Positions 15,976-25,526 are shown, counted from the stretch's first letter. The stretch is DNA of 64,000 nt from Neobacillus pocheonensis (GCA_023702235.1 JAMQCR010000002.1:682001-746000), one strand, 5' to 3'. Numbers and translations are program-made. Notes: a model not told the origin generated them from the letters alone.

Positions 15976-16824
15976 ATGGTCTTACCATGTATTTGTAGAG
16001 CGAAATGTTTAATATCGTCCCAATTAGTGCTTCGAAATATTAATGCTTTGAAATCTCTCTTCAATTACCTTACTCAAGAAACTGAAAATAAAGATGGGGA
16101 ATGTTATTTTTATCGCAATGTTTTTAGCAAAATTAAAGTGACCAAAGAAAAAGTCACTGCCAACAGCAGAGCAAAAAAGATAAGCTCTGTTGTTCTTTCT
16201 GATAACGAAATAGACGAGTTCTTACACTTTGTGAAATTTGAATATGAAAAATATCTTACTACACGTCAAAAGTCTGTTTTCTTGCGGGATAAAGAACGGG
16301 ATATAGCAATCATAAGTATGCTTTTAGGTAGTGGTATTCGAGTGAGTGAAATTGCTAACCTTTTGATCCATGATATTAATTTTAAAAAGGAACAAATTGA
16401 TATCATTAGAAAGGGGAACAAAGAGGATACTGTTTTAGTCCTCCCTTCTGCTTTAGCAGCATTAGAAGACTATCTAAAAATACGAACTGAACGATATAAG
16501 ACTGCAACTAGTATGCATTATGTCTTTGTTACTAAATATCAGGGGATTGCACAGCCCATCTCTGTAAGAGCCATTCAGAACCTTGTTGGAAAATATACAA
16601 AGGCATTTAACTCCCAGGGTAATGCTTTGAATTCAGGAAAAGGACTAAGTCCTCACAAATTTAGACATACCTTTGCGAGTGAGTGGATTCGTACAGGAGG
16701 AAATTTAGTCTTGTTGCGTGATCAACTCGGTCACAGTTCCATTGAAACAACGACTAAATATACCAATTTATCGGCAGCAGAGGGAAAAAAGGTCATAGAC
16801 AAGATGGATGAATCCAGGAAGTAA
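15976..16824 (+). pseudogene. XerS-like tyrosine recombinase, N-terminally truncated
   Basis: From residue 15 on the sequence matches Firmicutes XerS (NINALKSLFNYLTQETEN, then SRAKKISSVVL). The catalytic domain is intact: R122 (SGIRVSE), K146, H227 and R230 (SPHKFRHTFA), H253 (LGHSS) and Y262 (TKYTN). However, XerS is about 355 residues and nearly all of the N-terminal SAM-like DNA-binding domain is absent; the first 14 residues are unrelated. There is no clear ribosome binding site at the ATG. XerS resolves chromosome dimers at difSL, but this copy is likely a decayed paralogue. Confidence 0.75.
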
Positions 16825-16878
16825 TTGTTAACCGGAACGATTTAACACAAATATTAAAATAAAATTTTAATGTAAAAT

Positions 16879-17061
16879 ACAGCCATTGTCGTAGCTCATG
16901 CCATGTTGAGAATTGCTTTTTATCTACTGACGAGAAAAGAAATGTATGTAGACTTAGGCGAAGAATACTTTGATAAACAAAAGCAAGTATCCATTGTACG
17001 ACATTCGGTTCGAAGACTGGAAAGTCTAGGGTATACCGTGACAATTACAGAAGCTTCTTGA
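16879..17061 (+). pseudogene. 3' remnant of a second IS110-family transposase
   Basis: The frame reads AIVVAHAMLRIAFYLL, then YVDLGEEYFDKQ and RRLESLGYTVTI before TGA. This is the typical C-terminal end of IS110-family transposases that carry an AHxxLR...Y..LG..YF tail. Only about 60 codons remain and the sequence is clearly different from the complete element at 14.3 kb. Confidence 0.6.
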
Positions 17062-17275
17062 TCCTTCAATCTCATTAAATATCAAAGGAAACAGGCGCGC
17101 TAACACCTTTTTTAAAAAATGAATGAGCTGCGTCTTCTTTAGTATTGCCGTTTTTCTCCATTCCAGAAGCTTGTTTTCATGGTAGTTTATATTTTTTATA
17201 CAGCAAAATGATTCATAATACTTCCAAAAGAGGAAATGGTAAATACAAAACGGTAGATGGCGGTGAGAAGACAGG
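17062..17275. other. Gap upstream of the broken gerXA
   Basis: Contains a short GGCGCGCTAAC repeat piece near 17093-17103. No gene. Confidence 0.4.
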
Positions 17276-17904
17276 ATGGGCTGGTTTACAAAAAAATGGG
17301 GGAAAAATGATGAAAAAGAATCCCTGGAACAATATATCTACAGCAATCAAAAGATTTTAAAAAGGTTTCTTATGTAAATCAGCAAACAAGCTGACCATTG
17401 GATTGCTTAGGGAGGCAGGTGCAAGGCTTCCAACCAAGGTCGGCCAGAGAATTGGGATCGTAGGTGGTATCGTCATTGGAACAGCTTCCGTTGAAGCAGG
17501 ACTGACAAGTAATGTCCTTCTGACTATCGTGGCACTTGCATCACTAGCATCCTTTACGACACCCGTTTATAAAATGGGCAATGCAATTCGTTTACTGCGA
17601 TTCCCATTTTTGTTTTTGGCAGAATTGTGGGGGTTGATTGTAATCGTTATTTGTTTTTGGCAGAATTGTGGGGGCTGATTGTAATCGTTATTTGTTTTTG
17701 TTTGTTAATGACTCACTACTTCGGCTTACATCCTTAACGGCCTTTTTTAAAACCAATCATCCACCAAGAATAAAAGACCATAAAGATTCGCTTATCAGAA
17801 TTCCATTCAGCAAACTATCAACACGGCCACAAACGTTAAGAACACAAAACCCTATTCGTTTTACTCCAAGTAAAAAAAGCAAAAAAAGAGATATTGACGA
17901 ATAG
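17276..17904 (+). pseudogene. Spore germination protein GerA family, internally deleted and frameshifted
   Basis: ATG 17276 begins a GerA N-terminus (MGWFTKKWGKNDEKE then SLEQYIYSNQKILKRF), which stops near 17370. The frame resumes as the GerA membrane domain end (LLREAGARLPTKVGQ, VGGIVIGTASVEAGL, FTTPVYKMGNAIRLLRFP). About 350 residues between these parts are missing. A 41-bp tandem duplication (17611-17692) then shifts the frame, and the proper C-terminus (HPPRIKDHKDSLIRIPFSKL ... KKSKKRDIDE) continues in another frame to 17904. GerA proteins form the nutrient germinant receptor of spores with GerB and GerC; this copy cannot work. Confidence 0.8.
17611..17692 (+). repeat. 41-bp tandem duplication inside gerXA
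   Basis: Two copies (17611-17651 and 17652-17692) differ at a single base (GGGGGTTG/GGGGGCTG). 41 is not a multiple of three, so the duplication moves the GerA C-terminus out of frame. Confidence 0.85.
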
Positions 17905-17921
17905 GAACCGGAGGAAGGGCT

Positions 17922-19022
17922 TTGGAACAATTAGTGCATGAAAAAGTAAAAATATCGCCATTTTTAGTTTTTTTTCTGATCCATTCGATGCAATTTAGCA
18001 TAGGAGTCCTTGGCTTTCAGCGCCTTATTGCCTTTACGGCGGGATATGATGCATGGGTAGCGGTTATTTTTACCGGTTTAAGCATCCATATCATTCTGTG
18101 GATGATGTACAAAATAGTTGAAACGGCAAATGGGGATATGGTAACAGCTAACACTTTCGTGTTTGGAAAGAAAATGGGCAAACTGATATCCCTACCAGTT
18201 GTTATCTATTATCTTCTTTCCGCCGTCACCACTCTTAGGGCTTATATTGAGATCATTCAAGTGTGGATGTTCCAGGATCTTAGTACCTTTTGGTATTCTC
18301 TGGCTTTTTGCGGTTTAGGGATCTATATAGTTTTTGGAGGGTTTAGAACTGTAACAGGTGTGGCATTTTTTGGAGTCGTTCTTCCAGCTTATTTACTATT
18401 CTCTTTTCTGTTTACCCTACCCTATGCGGATATCAGAAATTTACTTCCGATCTTTGACCACTCGATAAAGGATCTAGTAATGGCATCTTACCAAATGTCA
18501 TACACCTATTCTGGCTATGAGATACTATTGATTCTTTATCCGTTTATCAAAGAACCGCAAAAATCAAAGAAATGGGCCCAGCTGGGTGTCCTTTTTACTA
18601 CTTTTCTCTATACAATCCTTACTATTTTAACCTTTTCCTTTTTTTCAGAAGGACAGCTGCAAAAAATCATCTGGTCAACTTTGTCAATGTGGAAAATAGT
18701 ACAAATGCCTTTTGTCGAGAGATTTGAGTACATCGGCATCACCAATTGGAGTATCGTCATTCTCCCCAATTTTTGTATTGCCCTTTGGTGTGGCAGCCGC
18801 ATTTTAAAAAGGGTGACGAACTTGAAGCAAAAATATGGTGTCCTTTTGGTATCAATGGTCGTATCCATCACCATTAATTTTTTAAAGACACCCCAGGAAA
18901 TTAAGCTCCTGAGCGACTATACAGGAAAAATAGCTTTTTTCCTTAATTACGTGTATGTTCCTTTACTCTTTTTTCTAATATTGATTGTGAAAAAGGTGAA
19001 GAAAAAATCAAGAATATTATGA
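17922..19022 (+). CDS. GerB-type spore germination permease
   Basis: 366 residues, the normal length of GerAB/YndE-like proteins, with about ten membrane segments of the APC-superfamily fold. The start TTG at 17922 follows CGGAGGAAGG. Family features are seen at SPFLVFFLIHSMQFSIGVLG-like start, the YQMSYTYSGYEILLILYPF segment and a KTPQEIKLLSDYTGK-like loop near the end. In germinant receptors this subunit carries the ligand site. The partner gerXA upstream is broken and no gerXC lies downstream (a dispersed repeat follows), so the receptor is incomplete at this locus. Confidence 0.88.
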   Translation: MEQLVHEKVKISPFLVFFLIHSMQFSIGVLGFQRLIAFTAGYDAWVAVIFTGLSIHIILWMMYKIVETANGDMVTANTFVFGKKMGKLISLPVVIYYLLSAVTTLRAYIEIIQVWMFQDLSTFWYSLAFCGLGIYIVFGGFRTVTGVAFFGVVLPAYLLFSFLFTLPYADIRNLLPIFDHSIKDLVMASYQMSYTYSGYEILLILYPFIKEPQKSKKWAQLGVLFTTFLYTILTILTFSFFSEGQLQKIIWSTLSMWKIVQMPFVERFEYIGITNWSIVILPNFCIALWCGSRILKRVTNLKQKYGVLLVSMVVSITINFLKTPQEIKLLSDYTGKIAFFLNYVYVPLLFFLILIVKKVKKKSRIL

Positions 19023-19060
19023 TACCTGTTAACGCACCCGTTACTTTAAGTACATTTCTT
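19020..19060 (+). repeat. Dispersed repeat, second family (ACGCACCCGTTA)
   Basis: GTTAACGCACCCGTTACTTTAAGTACATTTCTTCACAATC. Related copies occur near 12.77, 23.63, 24.12, 24.90 and 38.29 kb, with the shared core TGCACCCGTTAGTTAAA. Confidence 0.6.
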
Positions 19061-19098
19061 CACAATCTTTTTGATTAAGATAACCCCTAACCTCCCAG

Positions 19099-19968
19099 CT
19101 AATCACTTAACATATTTATAAATTTTAATAAAGACGAAGGTACATACTTATCTTTTCGATAGATGAACACTGTTTTGACTTTTCCATATAAATTCGGAAT
19201 GGAATGCTGTCTAAGGATTCCGTCTTGTACATGCTTTGCAACAACACTTTGTGGAACCATACTTACACCAAGACCAGCAGATACACACCCGACGATTGCA
19301 TCCAGGGTTCCAAATTCCATTATCTTTTTGGGAATCACACCCTCTTGACGTAACCATTGTTCAAGTTTTTCTCGATAAGAACATCCAGCATGAAATACAA
19401 GCAGCGTCCTTGTTTGAATATCTTTAAAAGAAGCAATAGGGGGATGAATTGTATCAGTAATGAGTACCAATTCCTCTTCAATTACTTCCTTTTCAATGAG
19501 TTCGGGGTGTTCAATAGGTCCAGCCACAAATGCTCCATCAAGTTCATACTGTAAAACTCCTTGAATATTTTGTTCAGTAGAGCCTGTTTTTAAAGTTAAA
19601 TCAACATCTGGAAAGTCTTTATGATACTTTGAAAGCAGGGCTGGTAAGCGAACTGCTGCGGTTGTTTCCATTGAACCAATAATTAACGGACCGCATGGTG
19701 TTTGATCATCGTTCATCACACTTTTTGTTTCTTCTATAAGATCAAATATTTTTTCCGTGTATGTTAATAACATGCTTCCTTTGGCAGTTAGTGCAGTACC
19801 ACGATTATGTCTATGAAAAAGGGTTGTTTGAAGATCCGATTCCAACTGCTGAATTTTCATCGTGATATTAGACTGTGCATATTGAAGTTCTCTTGCTGCT
19901 TGCGAAATACTCCCCAACTTTGCAACAGTCTGGAATATCTTTAATGTATGCAAATCCAAAATAATCAC
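19099..19968 (-). CDS. LysR family transcriptional regulator
   Basis: 289 residues, full length. Winged HTH at residues 4-62 (LHTLKIFQTVAKLGSISQAARELQYAQSNITMKI...), then a type 2 periplasmic-binding-like effector domain starting near LIIGSMETTAAVRLP. It is closest in style to the Bacillus CzcR/YwbI-like regulators. It is divergent from the tautomerase gene at 20151 with 180 bp between them, the usual layout for a LysR protein controlling its neighbour operon; the ATTATACCATATAA-rich gap probably holds both promoters. Confidence 0.9.
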   Translation of the reverse strand: MIILDLHTLKIFQTVAKLGSISQAARELQYAQSNITMKIQQLESDLQTTLFHRHNRGTALTAKGSMLLTYTEKIFDLIEETKSVMNDDQTPCGPLIIGSMETTAAVRLPALLSKYHKDFPDVDLTLKTGSTEQNIQGVLQYELDGAFVAGPIEHPELIEKEVIEEELVLITDTIHPPIASFKDIQTRTLLVFHAGCSYREKLEQWLRQEGVIPKKIMEFGTLDAIVGCVSAGLGVSMVPQSVVAKHVQDGILRQHSIPNLYGKVKTVFIYRKDKYVPSSLLKFINMLSD

Positions 19969-20150
19969 TCCTTAATTTGATATATCCTTTAGCCATCAAT
20001 TAAAGTGATACCAAATATCATTTTTAAGTATTATACCATATAACAAAAAAGCGATATGATTTAAATATCCTACATTTTAACTGGAGGTTAATCCTTGTAA
20101 AAAAGACACATTCTAAAAACATCATTACAACTTGAAGGGAGACACACAAA
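19969..20150. promoter_or_regulatory. Divergent control region between lysR-type gene and tautomerase operon
   Basis: Imperfect dyads of the LysR T-N11-A kind are present, for example GATATATCC near 19979 and CCAAATATC near 20011, ATATCATTTTTAAGTATTATAC between them. Assignments of single boxes are not firm. GAAGGGAGA precedes the tautomerase ATG. Confidence 0.4.
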
Positions 20151-20540
20151 ATGCCATTATTACGCTTTGATTTAATAGAAGGTAGGAACGAAGAAACGCT
20201 AAAAAAATTATTGGATTCGGCTCACCGTGCGATGGTGGAAGCTTTCCAAGTGCCTGAAAGTGACCGTTATCAAATAGTTCATCAACACCCGCCGCATGAG
20301 CTAATAATTGAGGATACAGGACTGGGGTTTAAAAGAAGCAAAGACCTTGTAATTATTAGTATTGTGAGTAAAAAAAGAACCGTTAAACAGAAAGAAACCT
20401 TATACTCACTTCTTACCCATAATCTTGAATTTGATTGTGGGATTTCACCACAAGATTTGATCGTTTCTATAACAGAAAACAGCGATGCCGACTGGAGTTT
20501 TGGACTAGGAGAAGCACAATTTCTAACAGGTTCATTATAG
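20151..20540 (+). CDS. Tautomerase family protein (YrdN-like)
   Basis: 129 residues starting MPLLRFDLIEGR, so the mature N-terminus would be the catalytic Pro of the tautomerase superfamily. The single-domain two-repeat layout with YQIVHQHPPHELIIED and a late ENSDADWSFGLGEAQF segment matches the Tautomerase_2 group, which includes B. subtilis YrdN. These proteins convert keto/enol or related substrates, but the natural substrate is unknown. It leads a cluster with an MFS carrier, nitronate monooxygenase and DinB protein, opposite a LysR gene. Confidence 0.85.
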   Translation: MPLLRFDLIEGRNEETLKKLLDSAHRAMVEAFQVPESDRYQIVHQHPPHELIIEDTGLGFKRSKDLVIISIVSKKRTVKQKETLYSLLTHNLEFDCGISPQDLIVSITENSDADWSFGLGEAQFLTGSL

Positions 20541-20576
20541 CTTATAAAGATATGCTTTATTATTGGAGGTTTTAAT

Positions 20577-21773
20577 TTGAAGAAGCAAACTTATCTTTTT
20601 TTAATAGGAGGAATATTGTCTTTAATCATTGCCATGGGGATTGGAAGATTTGCCTATACTCCCATTCTACCACTTATGCAAAAAGATCTTTCTTTTTCAA
20701 ATACAGTTGCTGGTTACGTAGCCTCAAGTAATTACGGAGGATATTTGCTTGGAGCAATTCTAGCAGGTGCTATTCCTTTAAAACAATTTAGAACGATTTC
20801 CTTGAGAATATATCTTATCGTCAATATATTAACCACTGCCATAATGGGTCTAACACATTCTCATTTCCTTTGGTATGTACTTCGATTTCTATCGGGGGTT
20901 TCCAGTGCTTATGTGTTGGTCCTAGCATCTGGTATCGTGTTAGATAAACTTGCTGCTATAAACAAAACCAGTTGGTCTGGTTTATTTTATGGAGGGGTAG
21001 GTTTGGGAATCTGTTTATCCAGTCTATTTATTCCGAGTTTAAACCATTTATATCAGTGGGAAGGAACTTGGACAGGACTAGCTGTTGTTAGTGGAATACT
21101 TGCTTTCTTCGTATGGAACTGGCTTGATGAGATCCCCAACGGAATTGAGATGAAAAATAAACAAGAAAATTTTGCACAGGTCCCACCTACTAAATGGCTT
21201 ATCTGGTTGATTATCGCCTATGGTTTAGAAGGATTGGGTTACATTGTTACAGGAACGTTTATCGTATCTATCGCTGAAAAGACCCCATTCTTTCATAATA
21301 GTGCCACCTTAGTTTGGATGATGGTTGGATTAGCTGCGATTCCATCCTGTCTCATCTGGTCCATACTAGCTAAAAAATGGGGATACGTTAAATCCTTAGT
21401 TCTTGCAATGGCATTGCAATCTTTGGGTATGGCGATGCCAGCCTTTTGGATTTCGAAATCAAGTTTTATCATAAGTGCATTATTATTTGGAGCCACGTTT
21501 ATGGGTATCACAACGCTAGCTACAACAATGGGACGACAAATGAATCCATCTAATAGTAATAGAACGATTGGCATTCTGACCGCTATTTATGCTATTGGAC
21601 AGTTGATCGGACCAATCCTTGCTGGAGTCTTATCATCATTCACTCATAATTTTAATACTGCTTTGATAGGAGCATCTAGTGTCGTTTTAATTGGGGCAGG
21701 TATGCTTTTAAATGGAATTCAATTTGAGAGGAAATCTCAAGGAATATTAAGTAAAAATAATTACGAGGTGTGA
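20577..21773 (+). CDS. MFS transporter, YbfB/YjiJ family
   Basis: 398 residues with twelve membrane helices. The opening GGILSLIIAMGIGRFAYTPILPLMQ is the signature of the YbfB/YjiJ MFS group, followed by SSNYGGYLLGAILAG and the conserved GLFYGGVGLGI-like motif. Start TTG 20577 follows GGAGG. It probably moves a small organic compound, perhaps the substrate or product of the neighbouring nitronate monooxygenase; that is context only. It is four bases from the next gene. Confidence 0.87.
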   Translation: MKKQTYLFLIGGILSLIIAMGIGRFAYTPILPLMQKDLSFSNTVAGYVASSNYGGYLLGAILAGAIPLKQFRTISLRIYLIVNILTTAIMGLTHSHFLWYVLRFLSGVSSAYVLVLASGIVLDKLAAINKTSWSGLFYGGVGLGICLSSLFIPSLNHLYQWEGTWTGLAVVSGILAFFVWNWLDEIPNGIEMKNKQENFAQVPPTKWLIWLIIAYGLEGLGYIVTGTFIVSIAEKTPFFHNSATLVWMMVGLAAIPSCLIWSILAKKWGYVKSLVLAMALQSLGMAMPAFWISKSSFIISALLFGATFMGITTLATTMGRQMNPSNSNRTIGILTAIYAIGQLIGPILAGVLSSFTHNFNTALIGASSVVLIGAGMLLNGIQFERKSQGILSKNNYEV

Positions 21774-21777
21774 AATT

Positions 21778-22857
21778 ATGTTAAATAATAAAATGACAGA
21801 ACTTTTGAAAGTTGAGTATCCGATTATACAAGCTCCAATGGCTGGCGGAGTAACCACTTCGAAATTAGTGGCGGAGGTTTCAAATTCTGGGGGTCTAGGA
21901 ATGATTGGTGCAGGCTATATGACACCTAATCAAATGCGAGAACAAATTAAGGAAATAAAGCAGTTAACTTCAAACCCTTTTGGTATTAATCTATTTGTTC
22001 CTAACGAATTTATAGTTACAGAGAATGAAATAATATCGGCTAACCAGGTCTTAAACCCTATTCGTCAGCAATTGAATTTGCACCAAAAAGATAGCTTTGA
22101 AATTCCTAATTTTAATGATGTTTTTGAAACATTTATTGAACAAATTAAGGTTGTTATTGAAGAGAATGTCCCTATTTGTTCCTTTACATTCGGCATTCCT
22201 TCTAAAGAAGTGATTACTGAATTAAAACAATCTAACATTATTCTGATGGGAACCGCTACAACTGTTAGAGAAGCGGTTGAAAATGAAAAAGCAGGAATGG
22301 ATATTGTTGTGGCTCAGGGTAGTGAAGCTGGTGGACATAGGGGAAGCTTTATCGATGGGGATCAGGAGAGTTTAGTTGGTTTAATGTCACTAATCCCACA
22401 GGTTGTTGACACAATAAGCATTCCTGTTATTGCTGCGGGAGGAATTATGGATGGGAGAGGGCTATTGGCTTCGATTTGCTTAGGAGCGAAGGGCGTACAA
22501 ATGGGTACGGCTTTCTTGACTTGTATTGAAAGTGGAGCACATAAGGTATATAAAGAAGCAATTCTCGATGCTAACGAAGACCAGACTGTTTTAACTCGTT
22601 CATTTTCTGGTAAATGGGCAAGAGGAATTAAAAATAAATTTATTTTAGAAATGCAAAATCATGAAACACTTTTACCAGATTTCCCTGTTCAAAATACACT
22701 AACCCAGGATATTAGAAAGACTTCTTCTGCACAAAATAATCAAGATTTCATGTCACTTTGGTCTGGTCAAAGTCCAAGATTAGCCAAAAGTCAAACCGTT
22801 GAATCATTAATAAAAAATATTATTGCAGAAGCTAAAAAAATAAATTCATATATTTAA
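21778..22857 (+). CDS. Nitronate monooxygenase (2-nitropropane dioxygenase-like)
   Basis: 359 residues, FMN-dependent TIM barrel. Characteristic segments: YPIIQAPMAGGVTTSKL near the start, GLGMIGAGYM, the VVAQGSEAGGHRGSF loop containing the active-site His, and the phosphate-binding PVIAAGGIMDGRGLLASICLGAKGVQMGT. The enzyme oxidises toxic alkyl nitronates such as propionate 3-nitronate to aldehyde and nitrite. ATG follows GAGGTG. It is co-directional and tightly linked with the MFS gene, so a joint detoxification role is plausible. Confidence 0.9.
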   Translation: MLNNKMTELLKVEYPIIQAPMAGGVTTSKLVAEVSNSGGLGMIGAGYMTPNQMREQIKEIKQLTSNPFGINLFVPNEFIVTENEIISANQVLNPIRQQLNLHQKDSFEIPNFNDVFETFIEQIKVVIEENVPICSFTFGIPSKEVITELKQSNIILMGTATTVREAVENEKAGMDIVVAQGSEAGGHRGSFIDGDQESLVGLMSLIPQVVDTISIPVIAAGGIMDGRGLLASICLGAKGVQMGTAFLTCIESGAHKVYKEAILDANEDQTVLTRSFSGKWARGIKNKFILEMQNHETLLPDFPVQNTLTQDIRKTSSAQNNQDFMSLWSGQSPRLAKSQTVESLIKNIIAEAKKINSYI

Positions 22858-22909
22858 AATGTCTAAAGAATCGTTGTATATTTTTAATGATTGCCCAGGA
22901 GGGAAAGAG

Positions 22910-23404
22910 ATGGAAAACTACCTGCTTAAACAATTAAGATTTGTTCGAGAAAACACAATTAATTGCGTGGCAGAAAAGAATGATGAAGCATCACTGTTTA
23001 TTCCAGAAGGATTCAATAATAATATAAAATGGAATCTAGGACATATATATGTTGTGCAAGAAAAGTTCGCATTTTATTTTATTAAGGAAAAAATGATAAT
23101 GCCGAATAACTTCGCGGAATTATTTACTACTGGCACAAAGCCCACCAATTGGGGAGATCAGGCGTTACCAACGATCAGTGAATTAATCCAATTATTGAAA
23201 AATCAAATCGACAGGATTGAACAATCATTGAAATTTCGGCTAAAAGAAGTTATCGAGACACCTTTTACTACGTCAACAGGTCTTACTTTATCAACAGTTG
23301 AAGAATTACTCAGTTTTTGTTTATATCATGAAGGTATGCATTTTGCTACGATAAAATCGTATAAACGAATTATTCAGAATGAGAGAAAGAATAAGGGTAT
23401 TTAG
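22910..23404 (+). CDS. DinB family protein
   Basis: 164 residues from ATG 22910, chosen because CAGGAGGGA precedes it; a longer frame from 22859 begins right at the upstream stop and has no ribosome binding site. It has the four-helix DinB/YfiT fold with the metal-binding histidine triad: one in NLGHIYVVQE and two in LYHEGMHFA. Such proteins are putative metal-dependent thiol (bacillithiol) transferases. It ends the operon; the hairpin at 23456-23483 follows. Confidence 0.85.
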   Translation: MENYLLKQLRFVRENTINCVAEKNDEASLFIPEGFNNNIKWNLGHIYVVQEKFAFYFIKEKMIMPNNFAELFTTGTKPTNWGDQALPTISELIQLLKNQIDRIEQSLKFRLKEVIETPFTTSTGLTLSTVEELLSFCLYHEGMHFATIKSYKRIIQNERKNKGI

Positions 23405-23455
23405 AACAAACAAAATGTCCTACCTCTTAAACAATTATCAAATAACTTTATTTTT

Positions 23456-23490
23456 AGCACCGTCATAAAAAATGGACGGTGCTATATGTG
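23456..23490 (+). terminator. Terminator of the nitronate monooxygenase/DinB operon
   Basis: AGCACCGTC (23456-23464) pairs with GACGGTGCT (23475-23483). The following T-content is weak (ATATGTGTT), and a T-run lies before it, so it may also end minus-strand transcripts. Confidence 0.55.
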
Positions 23491-23577
23491 TTAAGCTTAA
23501 AATTAAAATTACTAATATCACTCTACAAGCCTCTTTATTAGACACTTTCTTCTAATTTTTGTTTTTGCTTTGTTAAA

Positions 23578-23650
23578 CTAACCTGCCATTTAGTTGAATA
23601 AGAAAAAAGGCTTCACTCCATATTGAAGTAATGCACCCTTTAGTTAAATT
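23578..23650 (+). repeat. Dispersed repeats, second family, two copies
   Basis: CTAACCTGCCATTTAGTTGAATAAG (23578 on) is followed by TCCATATTGAAGTAATGCACCCTTTAGTTAAATTA. The latter resembles 24100-24135. Confidence 0.6.
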
Positions 23651-24012
23651 ACGCTCCATACTTGAAGAATGATAATAATTGAAAAGATAAGGAACTGTGG
23701 TATTGTAGCTTTAATTAATTCTCGGTGTTTAACTATTGCAACAATAAAAACCGATATTACATTTAAACAGACAATGCCTAAAGGCATAAATATAGCGAAT
23801 CCAGTTAATACAATTAACCCGGTATACACCATAATTTCAACCACACCCACTGCAAATAGAAGAAGACCACCTTGAAAAGACATAACCCTATATGAGCCAA
23901 TTAAAATATTATTTACTCCTAGTTTCTTCAATACATTAACTTGCATTTTTTCCCCGTAAATTACATGAACTATACTCATAACAATAAGTATGATACCAAC
24001 TACCAATTTCAC
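23644..24012 (-). CDS. Small four-helix integral membrane protein
   Basis: 122 residues from GTG 24012, preceded by GGGAGGAAA. Four hydrophobic helices cover most of the chain (about 2-20, 44-66, 70-92, 100-120), with a basic loop KHRELIKAT between helices three and four. No motif of a known transporter or enzyme is seen; it resembles uncharacterised Bacillus membrane proteins of about 120 residues. It is bounded on both sides by dispersed repeats. Confidence 0.65.
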   Translation of the reverse strand: MKLVVGIILIVMSIVHVIYGEKMQVNVLKKLGVNNILIGSYRVMSFQGGLLLFAVGVVEIMVYTGLIVLTGFAIFMPLGIVCLNVISVFIVAIVKHRELIKATIPQFLIFSIIIILQVWSVI

Positions 24013-24268
24013 GCCGTTTCCTCCCTCATTTTAATACTGAATAATTCGATATCTCTTTTCAACAAACCTGCAACGTTACTTTAAGAAGGAAAAGGCGACC
24101 CTTCAATATTGAAGCATCGCACCCGTTAGTTAAACAAGCACATTCTCTTATACTTCATATTTTCCTCGAAGTGTGACGTTAAGCATTCTTTTCATAACTT
24201 AAGAAATTTATTGAATATACACTCCTAAAAAAACAAATATTAACTTCATACTTTTAGAAGGAGCTGCA
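24013..24268. other. Gap with a dispersed repeat
   Basis: CAATATTGAAGCATCGCACCCGTTAGTTAAAC (24099-24130) is a second-family repeat. The start side of the plus gene has GAAGGAGC before ATG 24269. No gene. Confidence 0.45.
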
Positions 24269-24748
24269 ATGAACAATATGATAAATAAAATTGTATTATG
24301 GACTATTCTTATTGCTCCTTGGTTCTCTTTATTTTTTCTAAAGAAGGACGATATAAAGCGATTTATGCCTGTATCTATTTTTGCGTCTTTTTTAATGCTT
24401 CTTTATAATGTTATAGCTTACAATCAAAAGCATTGGATTGTAAAAGTCACAATAATACCATGGTTCAAACATTTTTTTATGCCTGGGATTTTAGGAGCTT
24501 TTTTGATAATAACTCTTTGGATTTTTTATTATACATATAGGAAATTTTGGGTGTATTTAATAACAAATGTAATATTAGACTTTATGTTTGCGATTTTCCC
24601 CATTCATTATTTGTTTCAAGATAAATTAAAAATTTACCAACTAATAAACATTACTCCTTGGGGCAGATTTGTTCTCTTTGTCTCTTTATCGATAATTATT
24701 TATGGTTATCACAGATGGCAAGAAACGATTTATAATAAAAATATCTAA
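24269..24748 (+). CDS. CBO0543-like integral membrane protein
   Basis: 159 residues with five hydrophobic helices. The pattern of APWFSLFFLKKDDIKRFMPVSIFASFL, VIPWFKHF-type loop, TYRKFWVYLITNVILDF and ITPWGRFVLF... is that of a Firmicutes family of spore-former membrane proteins of unknown role often labelled CBO0543. ATG follows GAAGGAGC. It is monocistronic. Confidence 0.65.
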   Translation: MNNMINKIVLWTILIAPWFSLFFLKKDDIKRFMPVSIFASFLMLLYNVIAYNQKHWIVKVTIIPWFKHFFMPGILGAFLIITLWIFYYTYRKFWVYLITNVILDFMFAIFPIHYLFQDKLKIYQLINITPWGRFVLFVSLSIIIYGYHRWQETIYNKNI

Positions 24749-25271
24749 TAAAATATCTATTTGTTAATGGAAAAGGTTTTTAAAATATCAAAGCAATTTC
24801 TTTGATATTTTTTGCGTTTACTATTCCATTTTTTTGCGTCGCTTTTTTTGTCAAATGCGAAATAATTGAGAGATGGATTTTCATCTTTCTTGTTCCACTA
24901 ACCTGCCCCTTTAGTTTAAGTACAGGATTTCACAATCTTACTATAATAATGGTTCACTTTGCCTGAATTGACAGCTCCTCCTCTCACATTAAATAACAGA
25001 CCAGACCAACTAGTTGAACAGCAGTAATACCTACCTTTCCGTTGCAACAGTAGTAATGGCTGTTAATTGCTGTAGTATTTCCTTAGTTATTACTGTATTT
25101 ATCTCGGTTTTATTAATAGTTAATGCCGGTATTAGAAGTAAGACAACTGAATGTCTGATTTTCAACATGTTCCCATTAAAATTAGAACGTAAGTAGTTCT
25201 CTTTAATCGAGTTTTTTACAATTGTTTTTACCCAATCGGTAGCTTAGCTTGCTTATATTTATTAAAAACTG
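24749..25271. other. Gap with dispersed repeats, no firm gene
   Basis: TTTAGTTTAAGTACAGGATTTCACAATC (24911-24938) belongs to the second repeat family (compare 19.03 kb). A 60-codon hydrophobic frame at 25014-25196 has no ribosome binding site and is not called. Confidence 0.4.
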
Positions 25272-25526
25272 CTAATCGAACCATTCTATAAAGAAAAAGA
25301 CTCCACTCTCAAAACTTGCAACCTTGTGCAACGAAAAAATGGTCAAATCATTTATCAAATTAAAGTTTAAATAGCCGTTTGAATCAACTAATGTTCCACC
25401 ATTATCTAACCAATAAAGTGAACCTTTATTCTCAGTATCTGGTTTAATAACTAGACTGCAACCATCAAGTCCATACCCTATTGGATACCATCCAGGAGGA
25501 TAATCTATATATTTGGGAATAACTCC
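25272..25526 (-). pseudogene. 3' fragment of an unrecognised globular protein
   Basis: An open frame without any start encodes about 85 codons with strongly protein-like content: IPKYIDYPPGWYPIGYGLDG, then GSLYWLDNGGTLVDSNGYLN and a FSLHKVASFESGVFFF end. The layout of alternating strands with a WLDNGG turn recalls SMI1/KNR4-type immunity proteins but is not enough to assign it. The 5' part is missing. Confidence 0.4.

Noticed and set aside
16793..17044. 83-codon minus-strand frame
   Set aside because: It is antisense to the IS110-family remnant, whose plus-strand reading matches a known C-terminal pattern.
25014..25196. 60-codon hydrophobic frame with two cysteines
   Set aside because: No ribosome binding site, no family and a repeat-rich setting; not enough to call a gene.
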